From positions 62,001 to 126,000 of the forward strand of contig NZ_QCXY01000005.1 of the NCBI RefSeq assembly GCF_003347495.1: 64,000 nt of DNA, in the 5' to 3' direction. The translations under genes were made by a program, and so were the position numbers. Below are positions 7,582 to 16,655 of this stretch, piece after piece. Positions within the stretch are counted from its first letter, which is position 1; each line of letters starts with the position of its first letter. The notes below the pieces were generated by a model. The model was not told where the DNA came from, did not search any database, and saw only the letters and a list, made by a program, of their open reading frames with translations. This DNA comes from Pleomorphovibrio marinus. Its GTDB lineage: Bacteria > Bacteroidota > Bacteroidia > Cytophagales > Cyclobacteriaceae.

Positions 7582-9729
7582 ATGAAAAATAATAGATGGA
7601 TTTGGGCACTTACCTTCCTAGTAATATTTAGTGCTTGCGAAGATTTTCTGGAAGAGGAACAGGTTGCCAACCTTACCCAGGATTATTACAACGACGAAAA
7701 CGGACTTGAAGCCCTGATCAATGGTTTATATGTCTATGCCAGGGTAAAGCATGAATGGGAATCGAATGGGGCACGCATCACCCAAGCAGAAACAGATGCT
7801 TATATGACTTCAAGCCCCCCATGGGCTAGAATGGAAGTTGGCATATATGGCAATGACCTCAGTTCAGTGGCTAATAATATATTTAACTACCTTGGGAATG
7901 CTAATGCCTCCTTTGCGCCCATGGGTGCATATCCACATATCAATAATTGCAATATTGCATTGGACATTTTGGAAAACCAGGCACCGGGTGTGTTTGAAAC
8001 GGACCAGGTATTTGCCAATAGAAGAAAAGCAGAAATCCTGTTTTTGAGATCCTGGGCCTTTTATTTGATTTCCAATCAATTAGGAGACATTCCCATGCCG
8101 CTGACACCAAGGCGGGAGGATGATGGCATTTATTTCTTCCCTAAATCCTCGTTGGAGGAGGTTTATGAACAGATCATAGAGGATGTCGCCTTTGCTTACG
8201 AGCACCTACCCACCAATGTCCAACAAGGAAGGGTCTCGAAGTGGGCTGCGGGTCACTTTCTGGCCAAGCTTCACCTAAATAGAGCTCAAGCTTCCGAATT
8301 CGCGAACAGCGGACAGGAACATTTGAGAATGCTGTACAAGGGCACCAATGCCACGGACCTGGACAACGCTATCCAATACGCCACAGAAGTTATCAACGGT
8401 GTCGGAGAGCTAGCTCCAGACTACTGGACACTGTTCGATCCCCAGGTGGCTGAAAGCAACCCCCATCAAGAAGTACTATGGTCGGCACAGTTTGATGTAA
8501 ATATTGGCTTGAATGGAAGATTTGGAGGAAACAGGTCAGTAAATTACCATGTGGGCAACTACACTGAGCAATCCGGAGTGGCGCGAGCCATGGCATATGG
8601 TAGGCCTTTTGGAACCTTCAAGCCCACCGATTGGGGCTATGACAACTTTACCGACAAAATGCACGATAGCCGATTTGCCAAAACTTTCAGGCATGAATAC
8701 ATCAGCAACATGGGCTCAAATTCCACTTCCTACACCTGGAATGAAGCTTCTGCCGCATGGTGGAATGCAAACAAACCCGCAGACCAACCGGAGGCAAGTG
8801 CTGGTGATAGAAGGATTTTAGAAGGAGAAAGAGCTATTATCTATCTGGAAAACAGCAAGGAAGATGCTTTGGATTCCATGATGGTAATGAGCATGCCTTT
8901 CCAGTTTATGGTGAGATGGGTGAGGTCTTCTACTACAGGCAATTACTACTACAGATTATTTATCAATGGTGCAAATATGGGCCTGGGAACCCAAACCGCC
9001 CCTTACCTTTCCGTGAAAAAATACGTGGATCCCAATAGAGGCGGGTCAAATGACGAAAGCAATTTCAATAGCGAAAATGGAACCAGGGATGCCATCCTTA
9101 TGCGCTTGGCGGAAACCTACCTAATCCGGGCAGAGGCCTTTGGTAGGAAGGGGGATTATGGATCTGCAGTGGAAGATATTAACGTTCTCAGGCAAAGGGC
9201 AGCCTTCAAGGGAGGGGAACCAAGGCCTTCAGTGCTAGTGGAATGGTACCCTGAAGCCGAAGATCTCCAACCCGAGGAAAGGCTAACCCCATTTGCGTCT
9301 GCTGGAAACTCCATAGATGCATTGATGGTGACGGAAAACCACTTTACCCCAGGAACTGCTGAGGCCGAAAGAGAGGGGTATATTCCTACAATAAACAGTA
9401 AGGAGGAAATGTTTATTCACTTTGTTTACAACGAAAAAAACAGGGAATTCCTTGCCGAAGGCATACTTTGGGAAGATCTCCATAATGCTGGAATACTTTA
9501 TGATCGTGTAATGTATCATAACCAGATGGCCTCTAACTTGAATGGTTTATGGCCTGTAGCCTCGAATACCGCAGGTGGAAACGGTCAGGACGGAAATGGA
9601 AAAGGGCAATTTCAGCCACACCAAACCTTTAGACCCTGGCCATTTGATTTCTTGGTGCAGTTAACGGACGAAAGTGGAAGAACACTTTCCTCAGAAGAAA
9701 GGGCACAGTTCCAAAACCCTGGATATTAA
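7582..9729 (+). CDS. SusD/RagB-type outer-membrane glycan-binding lipoprotein
   Basis: The signal peptide ends in a lipobox (VIFSAC) with Cys19 followed by Glu-Asp-Phe-Leu-Glu-Glu, typical of SusD proteins. The TPR-rich scaffold is visible from EILFLRSWAFYLI and WAAGHFLAKLHLNRA, and the C-terminal half holds RLAETYLIRAEAFGRKGD and NEKNREFLAEGILWEDLHN, hallmarks of the RagB/SusD family. At 715 residues it is longer than the usual 500-600, with extra loops in the middle that may shape a larger binding site. It forms the lid of the SusC transporter encoded immediately upstream. Confidence 0.95.
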   Translation: MKNNRWIWALTFLVIFSACEDFLEEEQVANLTQDYYNDENGLEALINGLYVYARVKHEWESNGARITQAETDAYMTSSPPWARMEVGIYGNDLSSVANNIFNYLGNANASFAPMGAYPHINNCNIALDILENQAPGVFETDQVFANRRKAEILFLRSWAFYLISNQLGDIPMPLTPRREDDGIYFFPKSSLEEVYEQIIEDVAFAYEHLPTNVQQGRVSKWAAGHFLAKLHLNRAQASEFANSGQEHLRMLYKGTNATDLDNAIQYATEVINGVGELAPDYWTLFDPQVAESNPHQEVLWSAQFDVNIGLNGRFGGNRSVNYHVGNYTEQSGVARAMAYGRPFGTFKPTDWGYDNFTDKMHDSRFAKTFRHEYISNMGSNSTSYTWNEASAAWWNANKPADQPEASAGDRRILEGERAIIYLENSKEDALDSMMVMSMPFQFMVRWVRSSTTGNYYYRLFINGANMGLGTQTAPYLSVKKYVDPNRGGSNDESNFNSENGTRDAILMRLAETYLIRAEAFGRKGDYGSAVEDINVLRQRAAFKGGEPRPSVLVEWYPEAEDLQPEERLTPFASAGNSIDALMVTENHFTPGTAEAEREGYIPTINSKEEMFIHFVYNEKNREFLAEGILWEDLHNAGILYDRVMYHNQMASNLNGLWPVASNTAGGNGQDGNGKGQFQPHQTFRPWPFDFLVQLTDESGRTLSSEERAQFQNPGY

Positions 9730-9763
9730 AAATTGAAATAAACTGACTGATAGCTATATTTTA

Positions 9764-9795
9764 AAAGGACGGGGAGATTCCCTGTCCTTTTTTTT
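9764..9795 (+). terminator. Intrinsic terminator after susD, probably bidirectional
   Basis: AAAGGAC-G-GGG at 9764-9774 pairs with CCC-T-GTCCTTT at 9780-9790, giving an 11-bp stem with one G-T pair, followed by a run of Ts to 9795. The flanking A-run before the stem gives a U-run on the other strand, so it could also end transcripts of the convergent gene at 9794, whose stop codon touches it. Confidence 0.85.
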
Positions 9796-10231
9796 ATGGA
9801 GATGTGGGCAACATGTTTCTGATGGCTGATATTTTCCAATTTTCCTCTTCCATTACCACAATAAAAGTACTCCACATATTTCTAGTTTCTCCCCCTGGGC
9901 TTATTATTTGATATCGCGCATCCACAATGGCCACCTCGGGGGAAAGTTGCTTTACCTTGTCTACTGTCAACACCCTATTGCCCTCGTTGACTTGTGAACT
10001 TCGCTTCATTCCCTGTACTGCGGTATCGAGGCCCAAGCGCCACTCTCCACTGCTCACTAGTTGGTCAATATCATCCGTGAGGATGTTAGCCAGTAACTCG
10101 GCATCCTGCTTTTCCCTTGCCTCTGCATAGCTGGCAATCAAATCATGAAAAACCTTATCGTCGGATTGGGCTAGACCTTTGGTGAATACTAAGGTGCTTA
10201 ACAATAGGATAGTAATGTGGTTGGGTGACAT
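9794..10231 (-). CDS. Secreted SnoaL/NTF2-like protein (DUF4440-type), 145 aa
   Basis: A signal peptide (ILLLSTLVFTKGLAQ) is followed by a cystatin-like cone fold typical of SnoaL/DUF4440 proteins: LIASYAEAREKQDAELLANILTDDI, then SSGEWRLGLDTAVQGMKR, VAIVDARYQII and a closing strand WKISAIRNMLP. Members act as small-molecule binders or isomerases, and most exported ones have no known function. It is the last gene of the reverse-strand run starting at 13464, about 105 bases after the SDR gene and separated from it by a small inverted repeat. Confidence 0.8.
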   Translation of the reverse strand: MSPNHITILLLSTLVFTKGLAQSDDKVFHDLIASYAEAREKQDAELLANILTDDIDQLVSSGEWRLGLDTAVQGMKRSSQVNEGNRVLTVDKVKQLSPEVAIVDARYQIISPGGETRNMWSTFIVVMEEENWKISAIRNMLPTSP

Positions 10232-10247
10232 ATTGAGTTTGTTAATG

Positions 10248-10328
10248 GTTGATGGGATAATAGTTAAGGGTTAAGGGTTAGTGGCTAAGGGATTAATGGT
10301 TAATTAACAATTAAATAACTAACCATTA
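10248..10328. repeat. Low-complexity GTTAAGGG/GGTTAATGG tract with an inverted repeat
   Basis: The tract has short direct repeats of GTTAAGG and GGTTA, then an inverted pair TAATGGTTA (10294-10302) and TAACCATTA (10320-10328). It lies between the SDR gene and the SnoaL-like gene on the reverse strand. The hairpin lacks a U-run, so terminator activity is doubtful. Confidence 0.5.
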
Positions 10329-10336
10329 CCATTCAA

Positions 10337-11089
10337 CTAACCTCTTCCGGCATAGGGCATTTCGTTGGCCATAATCGTGAGCCAGGGAACGTTGGTGTCT
10401 GTGGGAAGACTTGCCATGTAGGCTACTGCACTTCCTACATCTCTTAGCTGCATGATAGGTTCCGGTTTCAGGGTGCCATCTGCCTGCATCACTCCAGTTT
10501 GCATACGTTTGGTCATGTCGGTGCCAGCATTGCCTATGTCGATCTGTCCACAGGTAATGTTAAAGGAACGCCCATCCAGCATAATAGACTTGGTGAGTCC
10601 CGTGATAGCATGTTTACTCGCATTATAAGGCACTGCATGGGGACGGGGTACATGGGAAGAAATCGATCCGTTGTTGATGATCCTGCCTCCCATGGGTTGC
10701 TGGGTTTTCATAAGCTTCACAGCCTCTCTGGCACAGAGGTAGGAACCAGTAAGGTTGATATCGATCACCCGTTTCCATTCCTCAAAAGGAAGCTCTTCCA
10801 TGGGAACCGCTGGGGCATTTACCCCTGCATTGTTAAAAAGTAGATCCAACCTGCCAAACTTCCCCAAAACCTGCTGAAAGAGATCACTTACCTCCTCCGG
10901 TTTCGAAATATCCGTAGGGCAGACCAATACTTCTACTTGCGCACACATTTTTGCCGTTTCCTCCAGCTTGGACCTGGTACGGCCCACTAAGACCAAGCAC
11001 CATGAGGCATCTGCAAGCGCCTGTGCCACCGCCTGGCCCACCCCGGAGCCTGCCCCGGTAATCATCGCTATTCTATTGGTTGGATTCAT
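10337..11089 (-). CDS. Short-chain dehydrogenase/reductase (SDR)
   Basis: A classical SDR: the NAD(P)-binding TGAGSGVGQ near the N-terminus, NNAG in the fourth strand, and a catalytic triad visible as Ser in NNGSISSH with YNASK. The ATG at 11089 is preferred; it overlaps the stop of the upstream DenD-like gene (TGATG), which indicates coupled translation. Beside a D-erythronate-type dehydrogenase and a GntP permease, it probably oxidises or reduces a sugar acid or its keto product. The exact substrate cannot be read from the sequence. Confidence 0.88.
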   Translation of the reverse strand: MNPTNRIAMITGAGSGVGQAVAQALADASWCLVLVGRTRSKLEETAKMCAQVEVLVCPTDISKPEEVSDLFQQVLGKFGRLDLLFNNAGVNAPAVPMEELPFEEWKRVIDINLTGSYLCAREAVKLMKTQQPMGGRIINNGSISSHVPRPHAVPYNASKHAITGLTKSIMLDGRSFNITCGQIDIGNAGTDMTKRMQTGVMQADGTLKPEPIMQLRDVGSAVAYMASLPTDTNVPWLTIMANEMPYAGRG

Positions 11090-12063
11090 CAAATATTGGG
11101 TAACTTAATTTTTTCTTCTTGAATATAGTTGAGTATTAGTTCATCGACAGAGTTGTCTTTCACAAACCCCAGGCTTTCAGCAACACTGGTGTCAAAATAG
11201 GGAGGCCAGGTCAATACAATACTTTGTAGAAACTCGTCTGGCTCATAAGAGGCAAGGGCGGCAACTTTGGGCCCTGCAATCCTTTCCAGGCTTTGCAGCA
11301 TTTCTTCTACCGAAACCGTAATCCCGGGAAGGGTGATCATCCTATCGTCCCCCAATTTTCCGGCATCTATGTTGGCAGCATGCAGAAAGTTCTGAATGAC
11401 CTTTTTGGGAGACAAAAGCCAAAACTTGGCTGATTCCTGTACCGGATAGGTAGCTTTTTGCCCATTTAGGGGTTCCCGTACGATACCACTAAGAAACGAG
11501 GAAGTGGCCGCATTAGGTTTGCCCGGACGTACGGAAATGGTGGGAAGCCGTATACTTCTTGCATCTACAAAGCCCCGCCTACTATAATCATTCATCAAGA
11601 GTTCCACCATGGCCTTTTGCGTTCCATAGCTACTTCTTGGTTTTGGACCAGTGGTATGGCTAATGGTCTGTTTTACATCTCCCCCGAAGACGCCACAAGA
11701 ACTTGCAAATACAATTCTGGGATGATAATCCCTACTCCGACACATTTCTAACATTTGCAGGGATCCTTGAAAATTCACTCGCATGCCCAATTCAAAGTTC
11801 TTTTCAGCCTCTCCACTTACCACTGCTGCTAAGTGAAAAATGATGTCAGGTTTTTCCTCAATTAAGGATTGCATAACAGAGGCTTCGCTGAAATCCCCTT
11901 CTATGCATTTGAAACTTCCATCCTTATGCATTTCCTCAGGGAAAGCAAGGTCTACCAACGTGAGTTGCGCCACTTGTCCCATATGAAGGCCACCTTGGGT
12001 AGCTATGGTACTGGCAAGCCTCTTGCCCAAAAATCCTGCCCCTCCTACTATCAATACTTTCAT
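11089..12063 (-). CDS. denD: NAD-dependent epimerase/dehydratase, D-erythronate dehydrogenase-like
   Basis: The 324-residue protein is an extended SDR with GGAGFLG at the N-terminus, HLAAVVSGEAE in the core and a YGTQK active site (Ser-Cys-Gly at SSCGVFGG). The segments IRLPTISVRPGKPNAATSSFLSG and LPGITVSVEEM are characteristic, as I recall, of DenD, which oxidises D-erythronate to 2-oxo-D-erythronate. It sits between a GntP-family permease and an SDR in one operon, consistent with uptake and oxidation of a four-carbon sugar acid. The kinase and PdxA-like or aldolase steps of the known pathway are not in this window, so the substrate may differ. Confidence 0.75.
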   Translation of the reverse strand: MKVLIVGGAGFLGKRLASTIATQGGLHMGQVAQLTLVDLAFPEEMHKDGSFKCIEGDFSEASVMQSLIEEKPDIIFHLAAVVSGEAEKNFELGMRVNFQGSLQMLEMCRSRDYHPRIVFASSCGVFGGDVKQTISHTTGPKPRSSYGTQKAMVELLMNDYSRRGFVDARSIRLPTISVRPGKPNAATSSFLSGIVREPLNGQKATYPVQESAKFWLLSPKKVIQNFLHAANIDAGKLGDDRMITLPGITVSVEEMLQSLERIAGPKVAALASYEPDEFLQSIVLTWPPYFDTSVAESLGFVKDNSVDELILNYIQEEKIKLPNI

Positions 12064-12090
12064 ATTTTGGTTATTTAGTTAATTGGTTAA

Positions 12091-13464
12091 TTATATCATC
12101 GGGAATAACTTAGCCACAATCAATACCTGTGCCAGGCCCACCAGGCCTATCACAGCCAATACCAAGGTCCATGTTTGTAGCCCTTCCTTTTCTGAGAATC
12201 CACTCATTTTGGACACCACCCAAAAGCCAGAATCGTTCATCCAGGAGATAAACAGGGAACCAAAGCCCATAGCCAGCAAAAGGTAAATGGGATGATAGGG
12301 CAACTCAACATCTGTCCCTACTATTGCCGCCATAATCGACGCCGCGGAAATCATAGCCACTGTGCCGGAACCTTGGGCAGTTTTAAACACAGCCGCGATG
12401 AGCCAGGCCAAAACGATATAATGGACTTGAAATCCTTCAGTGGCATTTTTGATGGCATCCCCTATCCCACTGTGCCCTATCATGGCTCCATAGGCACCAC
12501 CGGCACTGGTAATCAGGATAATCAAGCCCCCGATCTCCAAAGGTCTAGAAACCCCCTCCCAAAGTTCCCGGGCAGTAAGCCCCTGCGCTCTAGCCCAGAT
12601 GTACAAAGCAAGCAAAGTGCCCACTGTCATGGCTATATTTTTGTTTCCCTGTAAGGCTACCCAAGCAGGTACATTTTCTCCAAAGGCAGCAACCACGGAA
12701 GCCAGACTTATCATTATTAAGGGGAGGACTATAGGCAAAAGCGAAAGTAAAAGGGAAGGGGGACGTTGAATGGGTTTTTGAGGATTACTGGCAACTCTCA
12801 AGGGTATATCAAAGGTGCGATTTTGCCATTTGCCTGTAAGGATCACCGCGATTGCAGGAATAATACCTGCCAATAGGCCAAATACAATCACTAAGCCCAG
12901 GTCTAACTGCATGGTTTCAGCCATGATCAAAGGACCAGGTGTGGGAGGAACCAGGCTATGGGTAATAACCCCTCCTCCCCCAATGGCCACAACATAAAGC
13001 ACGAAATTCTTTCCCGTTTTTTGCGCCAATGTGATGCCCAACGGAATCAGCAGGAAAAAAACGGTATCCAGAAAAACGGGTATAGAAAGGATAAAGCCGG
13101 CAATCACTAATGCAAATGCCGCTCTCTTCTCCCCCATTGTTTGTAACAAAACATTCACGATTTTGGCGGCAGCCCCACTTTCCATCATTGCCGCACCAAT
13201 CACAGCAGCCAAGGCAATGACCCAAGCAATTTTACCGGCCACAATGCCAAATTCCACCATGGGTAGTTCAACAGCGGTAACCCACGCGTGTTCTCCCATT
13301 ACAGTGGTAGGAAGTTCCGGTGTGAGAAAGCCTACAAAAATAGCGGCGAGGATAAGTGCAATAAAGGGATGGAATTTGGCCTTGGTAATTAGGAATACGA
13401 CAAGGATTACGCTCAACAAAAGAACTAAAAAGGGCCAGGTTGTTGGGTCATTTATCCATGTCAT
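12091..13464 (-). CDS. GntP-family sugar-acid permease
   Basis: The 457-residue, very hydrophobic protein has about twelve membrane segments and GntP-family signatures: GIVAGKIAWVIALAAVIGAAMMESGAA, GFILSIPVFLDTVFFLLIPLG, HSLVPPTPGPLIMAE and GSGTVAMISAASIMA. Family members are H+ symporters for gluconate and related sugar acids. It is the first gene of the reverse operon, 27 bases before the DenD-like gene, so it probably imports the acid that DenD oxidises. Confidence 0.92.
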   Translation of the reverse strand: MTWINDPTTWPFLVLLLSVILVVFLITKAKFHPFIALILAAIFVGFLTPELPTTVMGEHAWVTAVELPMVEFGIVAGKIAWVIALAAVIGAAMMESGAAAKIVNVLLQTMGEKRAAFALVIAGFILSIPVFLDTVFFLLIPLGITLAQKTGKNFVLYVVAIGGGGVITHSLVPPTPGPLIMAETMQLDLGLVIVFGLLAGIIPAIAVILTGKWQNRTFDIPLRVASNPQKPIQRPPSLLLSLLPIVLPLIMISLASVVAAFGENVPAWVALQGNKNIAMTVGTLLALYIWARAQGLTARELWEGVSRPLEIGGLIILITSAGGAYGAMIGHSGIGDAIKNATEGFQVHYIVLAWLIAAVFKTAQGSGTVAMISAASIMAAIVGTDVELPYHPIYLLLAMGFGSLFISWMNDSGFWVVSKMSGFSEKEGLQTWTLVLAVIGLVGLAQVLIVAKLFPMI

Positions 13465-13713
13465 AACCTAAAGAAATGAAAAAAAATGGAATAATACCTA
13501 AAATTTTGTGTGAAAATAATGTGGTTTATTTAGCTGGTAATGCCAAATGTAACCTTCCGGTTCAAAGGCACCCTTAAGATTCAAAATCCGCTTTATGTCC
13601 ATTCTCACTAAGCCAAAGATTTAAGATTGATTTAACCTATACCCCTTCGGATTTAAAGTTCCTGTCGAATATTCAATGCATCGAAAAATCTTTTTCCTCC
13701 CAATTACATTGCT

Positions 13714-14334
13714 TTATTTTTTCCTGCTTATGGCTATCCCCGAGCTACTGGTTTTGTCAATTTCCGTTTGGTAGTCGGGGTGCTTTTGTACAAAATCCAC
13801 ATATTCCCGGATTCCACTGATGTTTTGCAATACGTTGTGGGCAGTAAATGTACCTCCTGACTTCAACTTGGGGTGTAGGTCCTTAAAGTACTGGATGTAC
13901 CAGTCTTTGTCTGCGTCACTAAACACAAAATCAAACGGGCCCTCAAGGTCCTTTACGATCTGGTGGGCATTACCCAGCCTGAAATCCACATATTCACTAA
14001 GGCCCAATTTTTCGATATTTTCCCTTGCCTGCTTTTGCCTGCCCTCATCCAGCTCAATGGTCACCAGCTTACCCCCAGTTTTACTGAGGGCCCAGGCCAA
14101 CCAAACAGTGCTGTGTCCTGTGGAAGTACCAATTTCCACAGCGGACTTGTATTCATTGTCCACAATGAGGTCATGCAGGGTTTTTCCATCCTCATAGGGG
14201 ACATTCAAATTGCGCCAATCTTGTCGTTTTTGTTGCAGAAATTCTGGGACACGTTTGTCCAATTCCTTATCTTCTTGCGCCAAAAGAAATGGGGAAAACA
14301 AAAAACAAAGCAGGAATAGTAGATAGGTTTTCAT
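13714..14334 (-). CDS. Class I SAM-dependent O-methyltransferase with signal peptide
   Basis: The start is set at the ATG at 14334 because it gives a clean signal peptide (MKTYLLFLLCFLFSPFLLAQ). The catalytic domain is a CaiE/COMT-like methyltransferase: AVEIGTSTGHSTVWLAWAL is motif I, LVTIELDEGRQKQARENIEKLGL carries the acidic ribose-binding residue, and FDFVFSDADKDWYIQYFKDL is the metal-binding DxDK region. Such enzymes normally need cytosolic SAM, so an export signal is odd. Length (about 206 aa) fits the O-methyltransferase_3 family. Methyl acceptor unknown. It abuts the membrane protein gene at 14389. Confidence 0.85.
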   Translation of the reverse strand: MKTYLLFLLCFLFSPFLLAQEDKELDKRVPEFLQQKRQDWRNLNVPYEDGKTLHDLIVDNEYKSAVEIGTSTGHSTVWLAWALSKTGGKLVTIELDEGRQKQARENIEKLGLSEYVDFRLGNAHQIVKDLEGPFDFVFSDADKDWYIQYFKDLHPKLKSGGTFTAHNVLQNISGIREYVDFVQKHPDYQTEIDKTSSSGIAISRKK

Positions 14335-14388
14335 GGTACTTGGGTTTAATGTCAGCACTAATTTAATCAAACTTTTGGAGGCAGACAC

Positions 14389-14736
14389 CTAATAGATATC
14401 CTTTGTTCTTTTGTCCGAATAATTTTCTTCCAAATATTGGAAAACCTTTTGAAACTGATCAGGATAAAACCTGGAACTGATACTTCTCCATCTTCTTTCC
14501 TTTAGTTGGATATTGACAGCGAATACCCTTCCAATCCATAGGAACTGGGCCTTCTGCAGGTTCCACTTAAGTAAGTTCTCCCCAAGTTCAATCTTTTCTT
14601 CCCTAAAGGGATAAACAAACAACAAGGTGTCTCCCTGAAGTTTGACCTCGCCAAGCCGTCTCATAAAAAGCAGCAGAGGAATGGCTATTAAAATTAACAA
14701 GCCAAGTATAATCAATATAAGAATGAAAGTGTCCAT
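14389..14736 (-). CDS. Single-span membrane protein of unknown function, 115 aa
   Basis: The N-terminus is one long hydrophobic helix (FILILIILGLLILIAIPLLLFM, residues about 4-25) followed by a soluble domain with strands (GDTLLFVYPFREEKIEL) and a C-terminal helix (DQFQKVFQYLEENY). The cytoplasmic part resembles the PH-like domains of small Bacteroidota membrane proteins, but I cannot name the family. It is upstream of the exported methyltransferase gene with about 54 bases between the chosen starts and stops. Confidence 0.7.
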   Translation of the reverse strand: MDTFILILIILGLLILIAIPLLLFMRRLGEVKLQGDTLLFVYPFREEKIELGENLLKWNLQKAQFLWIGRVFAVNIQLKERRWRSISSRFYPDQFQKVFQYLEENYSDKRTKDIY

Positions 14737-15082
14737 GGGGATACGTTGGTAGGGTTCAGCTTAATAACGACCAAAGGGAATGCCAGTTTACAACAATCAC
14801 CGACGATTAATTCGACAAATTGGTTTTGTGGTCATAATTATGGTTCTGACCGTTAAAAAGATAGTGTTGGCACACGTCTAAAATTTGCTTTTTACAAAAT
14901 TATCCAGTAGTCTTGTCTTAAAAAAGCAGCTTCAGAAAGATGTGATTTTTGAAGTAAACGGAAAAGGCTACCTTACCAAACTCACTTTAACCTAATTCTA
15001 TCTTTTCTGCGCCAACGATTTTACCCAAGGCCCAATGGCCCAGCAACAATAAACTATTTTCACATTTAAAGAAAAAATAATC
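14737..15082. other. 346-bp intergenic region between divergent genes
   Basis: It should hold the promoters of the membrane-protein gene (reverse) and of the kdgK operon (forward). A stretch of about 37 open forward codons at about 14888-14995 ends with DVIFEVNGKGYLTKLTLT and a stop; it looks like the C-terminus of some beta-sandwich protein and may be a gene remnant, but I cannot identify it. No clear TAnnTTTG promoter or operator stands out. Confidence 0.4.
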
Positions 15083-16108
15083 ATGTCAAAAAAAGTGGTA
15101 ACCCTAGGGGAGATTATGCTTCGATTGTCAACTCCCGGTTTCAAAAGATTTGTTCAATCTGATAGTTTTGATGTCACCTATGGTGGCGGAGAAGCCAACG
15201 TAGCCGGTGCATTATGCAATTTTGGGTTGCAAGGGGTGTTTGTGTCCAAGGTACCTGACAACCCTATAGGCCAATCTGCAGTGAATCATCTACAGCGCTA
15301 CGGTGTGGACACGCAGCATATAGCCAGGGGCGGTAATCGCTTAGGTATCTATTTCTTGGAAACCGGGGCTTCTATGAGAGCTTCACAGGTGGTATATGAC
15401 AGGGCCGATGCCTCCATTGCCGAAGCAGAGGTGTCGGATTTTGACTTCGACAAGATTTTTGATGGTGCAGTATGGTTCCATACCACAGGCATCACTCCGG
15501 CACTCAGCGACAAAGCTGCTGCACTTACCGAGGCCGCACTTAAAGCGGCCAAGGAAAAAGGCGTGACGACCAGTATTGACTTGAACTATAGGAAAAAACT
15601 CTGGAGCAAAGAAAAGGCCAAGGAGGTAATGACCAAACTTTGTAAATATGTGGACGTGTGCATAGGCAACGAAGAAGATGCCGAAACCACTCTAGGGTTT
15701 AAGAGCAATGAAACGGATGTAACCAAAGGCGAGTTGAACCTGGACGGATACAAGGATGTCTTCAAACAGATGAAGGAAAAATTTGGATTCAAGTACATTG
15801 CCTCTACTCTTAGGGAAAGTTACAGTGCTTCGGACAACGGCTGGAGTGCATTGGTTTATGACGGCAACGAGTTTTACCATTCCAAAAAATACGAGGTACG
15901 GATCGTAGACCGTGTAGGGGGAGGGGATTCCTTTGCCAGTGGTTTTATTTACGGCCTAGTGTCAGAGATGAGCATGAAGGATGCCACAGAGTTTGCAGTT
16001 GCAGCTTCTGCGCTTAAACATACCATCCCAGGTGACATGAACCACGCTACCCTAAGTGAGGTGAAGGTGTTGATGGGGGGAGACGCCAGCGGCAGGGTTC
16101 AAAGGTAA
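15083..16108 (+). CDS. kdgK: 2-dehydro-3-deoxygluconokinase (PfkB family)
   Basis: The protein phosphorylates 2-keto-3-deoxygluconate to KDPG. The ribokinase/PfkB fold is shown by VTYGGGEANVAGALCNFG near residue 32, DLNYRKKLW near 170 and the ATP/anion-hole motif VDRVGGGDSFASGFIYGL near 275, with the catalytic Asp in GGGDS. The opening VVTLGEIMLRLSTPGFKRFVQ is typical of Bacteroidota KdgK. At 341 residues it is normal length. The aldolase for its product is encoded two genes downstream, which supports the substrate. Confidence 0.93.
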   Translation: MSKKVVTLGEIMLRLSTPGFKRFVQSDSFDVTYGGGEANVAGALCNFGLQGVFVSKVPDNPIGQSAVNHLQRYGVDTQHIARGGNRLGIYFLETGASMRASQVVYDRADASIAEAEVSDFDFDKIFDGAVWFHTTGITPALSDKAAALTEAALKAAKEKGVTTSIDLNYRKKLWSKEKAKEVMTKLCKYVDVCIGNEEDAETTLGFKSNETDVTKGELNLDGYKDVFKQMKEKFGFKYIASTLRESYSASDNGWSALVYDGNEFYHSKKYEVRIVDRVGGGDSFASGFIYGLVSEMSMKDATEFAVAASALKHTIPGDMNHATLSEVKVLMGGDASGRVQR

Positions 16109-16114
16109 GTAGCC

Positions 16115-16567
16115 ATGATACTGGACAACCTATCAGCAGGAAAGAAATATGCGGGTATGCATGTGAACTTTCCAAAAGCCTTTGCCTACCTCACCGAGAC
16201 AGACCTGGACAGCCTGGAGGCAGGGTTCTACGAAATATCCGGGAAGGATGTGGTGGCCACTGTATTTACCAAGCCGTCCAAAACGAAGGAAGAGTCATTG
16301 GAAAAATTCGAGTGCCATGACAAGCATATTGACATCCAGGTATGCTTACATGGAGAGGAGGCAATAGGATGGAAACCGAGGGAAACCTGCAAGCAGTTAA
16401 AAGGAAGTTACAACCCCGAAAAGGATGTTTCTTACTATGCCGATGAACCTGACACCTACTTCCAATTATCCCCAGGACAATTTGCCATTTTCTTTCCGGA
16501 AGATGTGCATGCACCTATGATAGGTAAAGGAGATATCAAGAAACTAGTAATTAAAGTAAAGATTTAG
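16115..16567 (+). CDS. YhcH/YjgK/YiaL-family protein (cupin-like sugar anomerase)
   Basis: This DUF386 protein of 150 residues has the expected metal-binding cupin pattern: HDKHIDIQVCLHGEE supplies His residues, and PGQFAIFFPEDVHAPMIG supplies another. E. coli relatives have been linked to sialic-acid anomerisation and to sugar-acid operons. It begins seven bases after kdgK and precedes the aldolase gene, so here it may mutarotate a keto-sugar acid. That role is inference. Confidence 0.88.
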   Translation: MILDNLSAGKKYAGMHVNFPKAFAYLTETDLDSLEAGFYEISGKDVVATVFTKPSKTKEESLEKFECHDKHIDIQVCLHGEEAIGWKPRETCKQLKGSYNPEKDVSYYADEPDTYFQLSPGQFAIFFPEDVHAPMIGKGDIKKLVIKVKI

Positions 16568-16655
16568 ATAAAACAATATAACTATCTGATTTTTAATAAC
16601 TAATTAAACAAAAAATAGAACCACCAAATAATATTTGGTATTAAACTATATCGAA

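Noticed and set aside
10248-10290. GTTAAGGG repeats as a telomere-like or CRISPR-like array
   Set aside because: Only a few imperfect short units with no regular spacers; more likely slippage-prone AT-rich sequence.
13498-13602. 34-codon reverse frame (MDIKRILNLKGAFEPEGY...) upstream of the GntP permease gene
   Set aside because: Too short, no family, and composition does not stand out from the intergenic sequence; a leader peptide role is possible but not supported.
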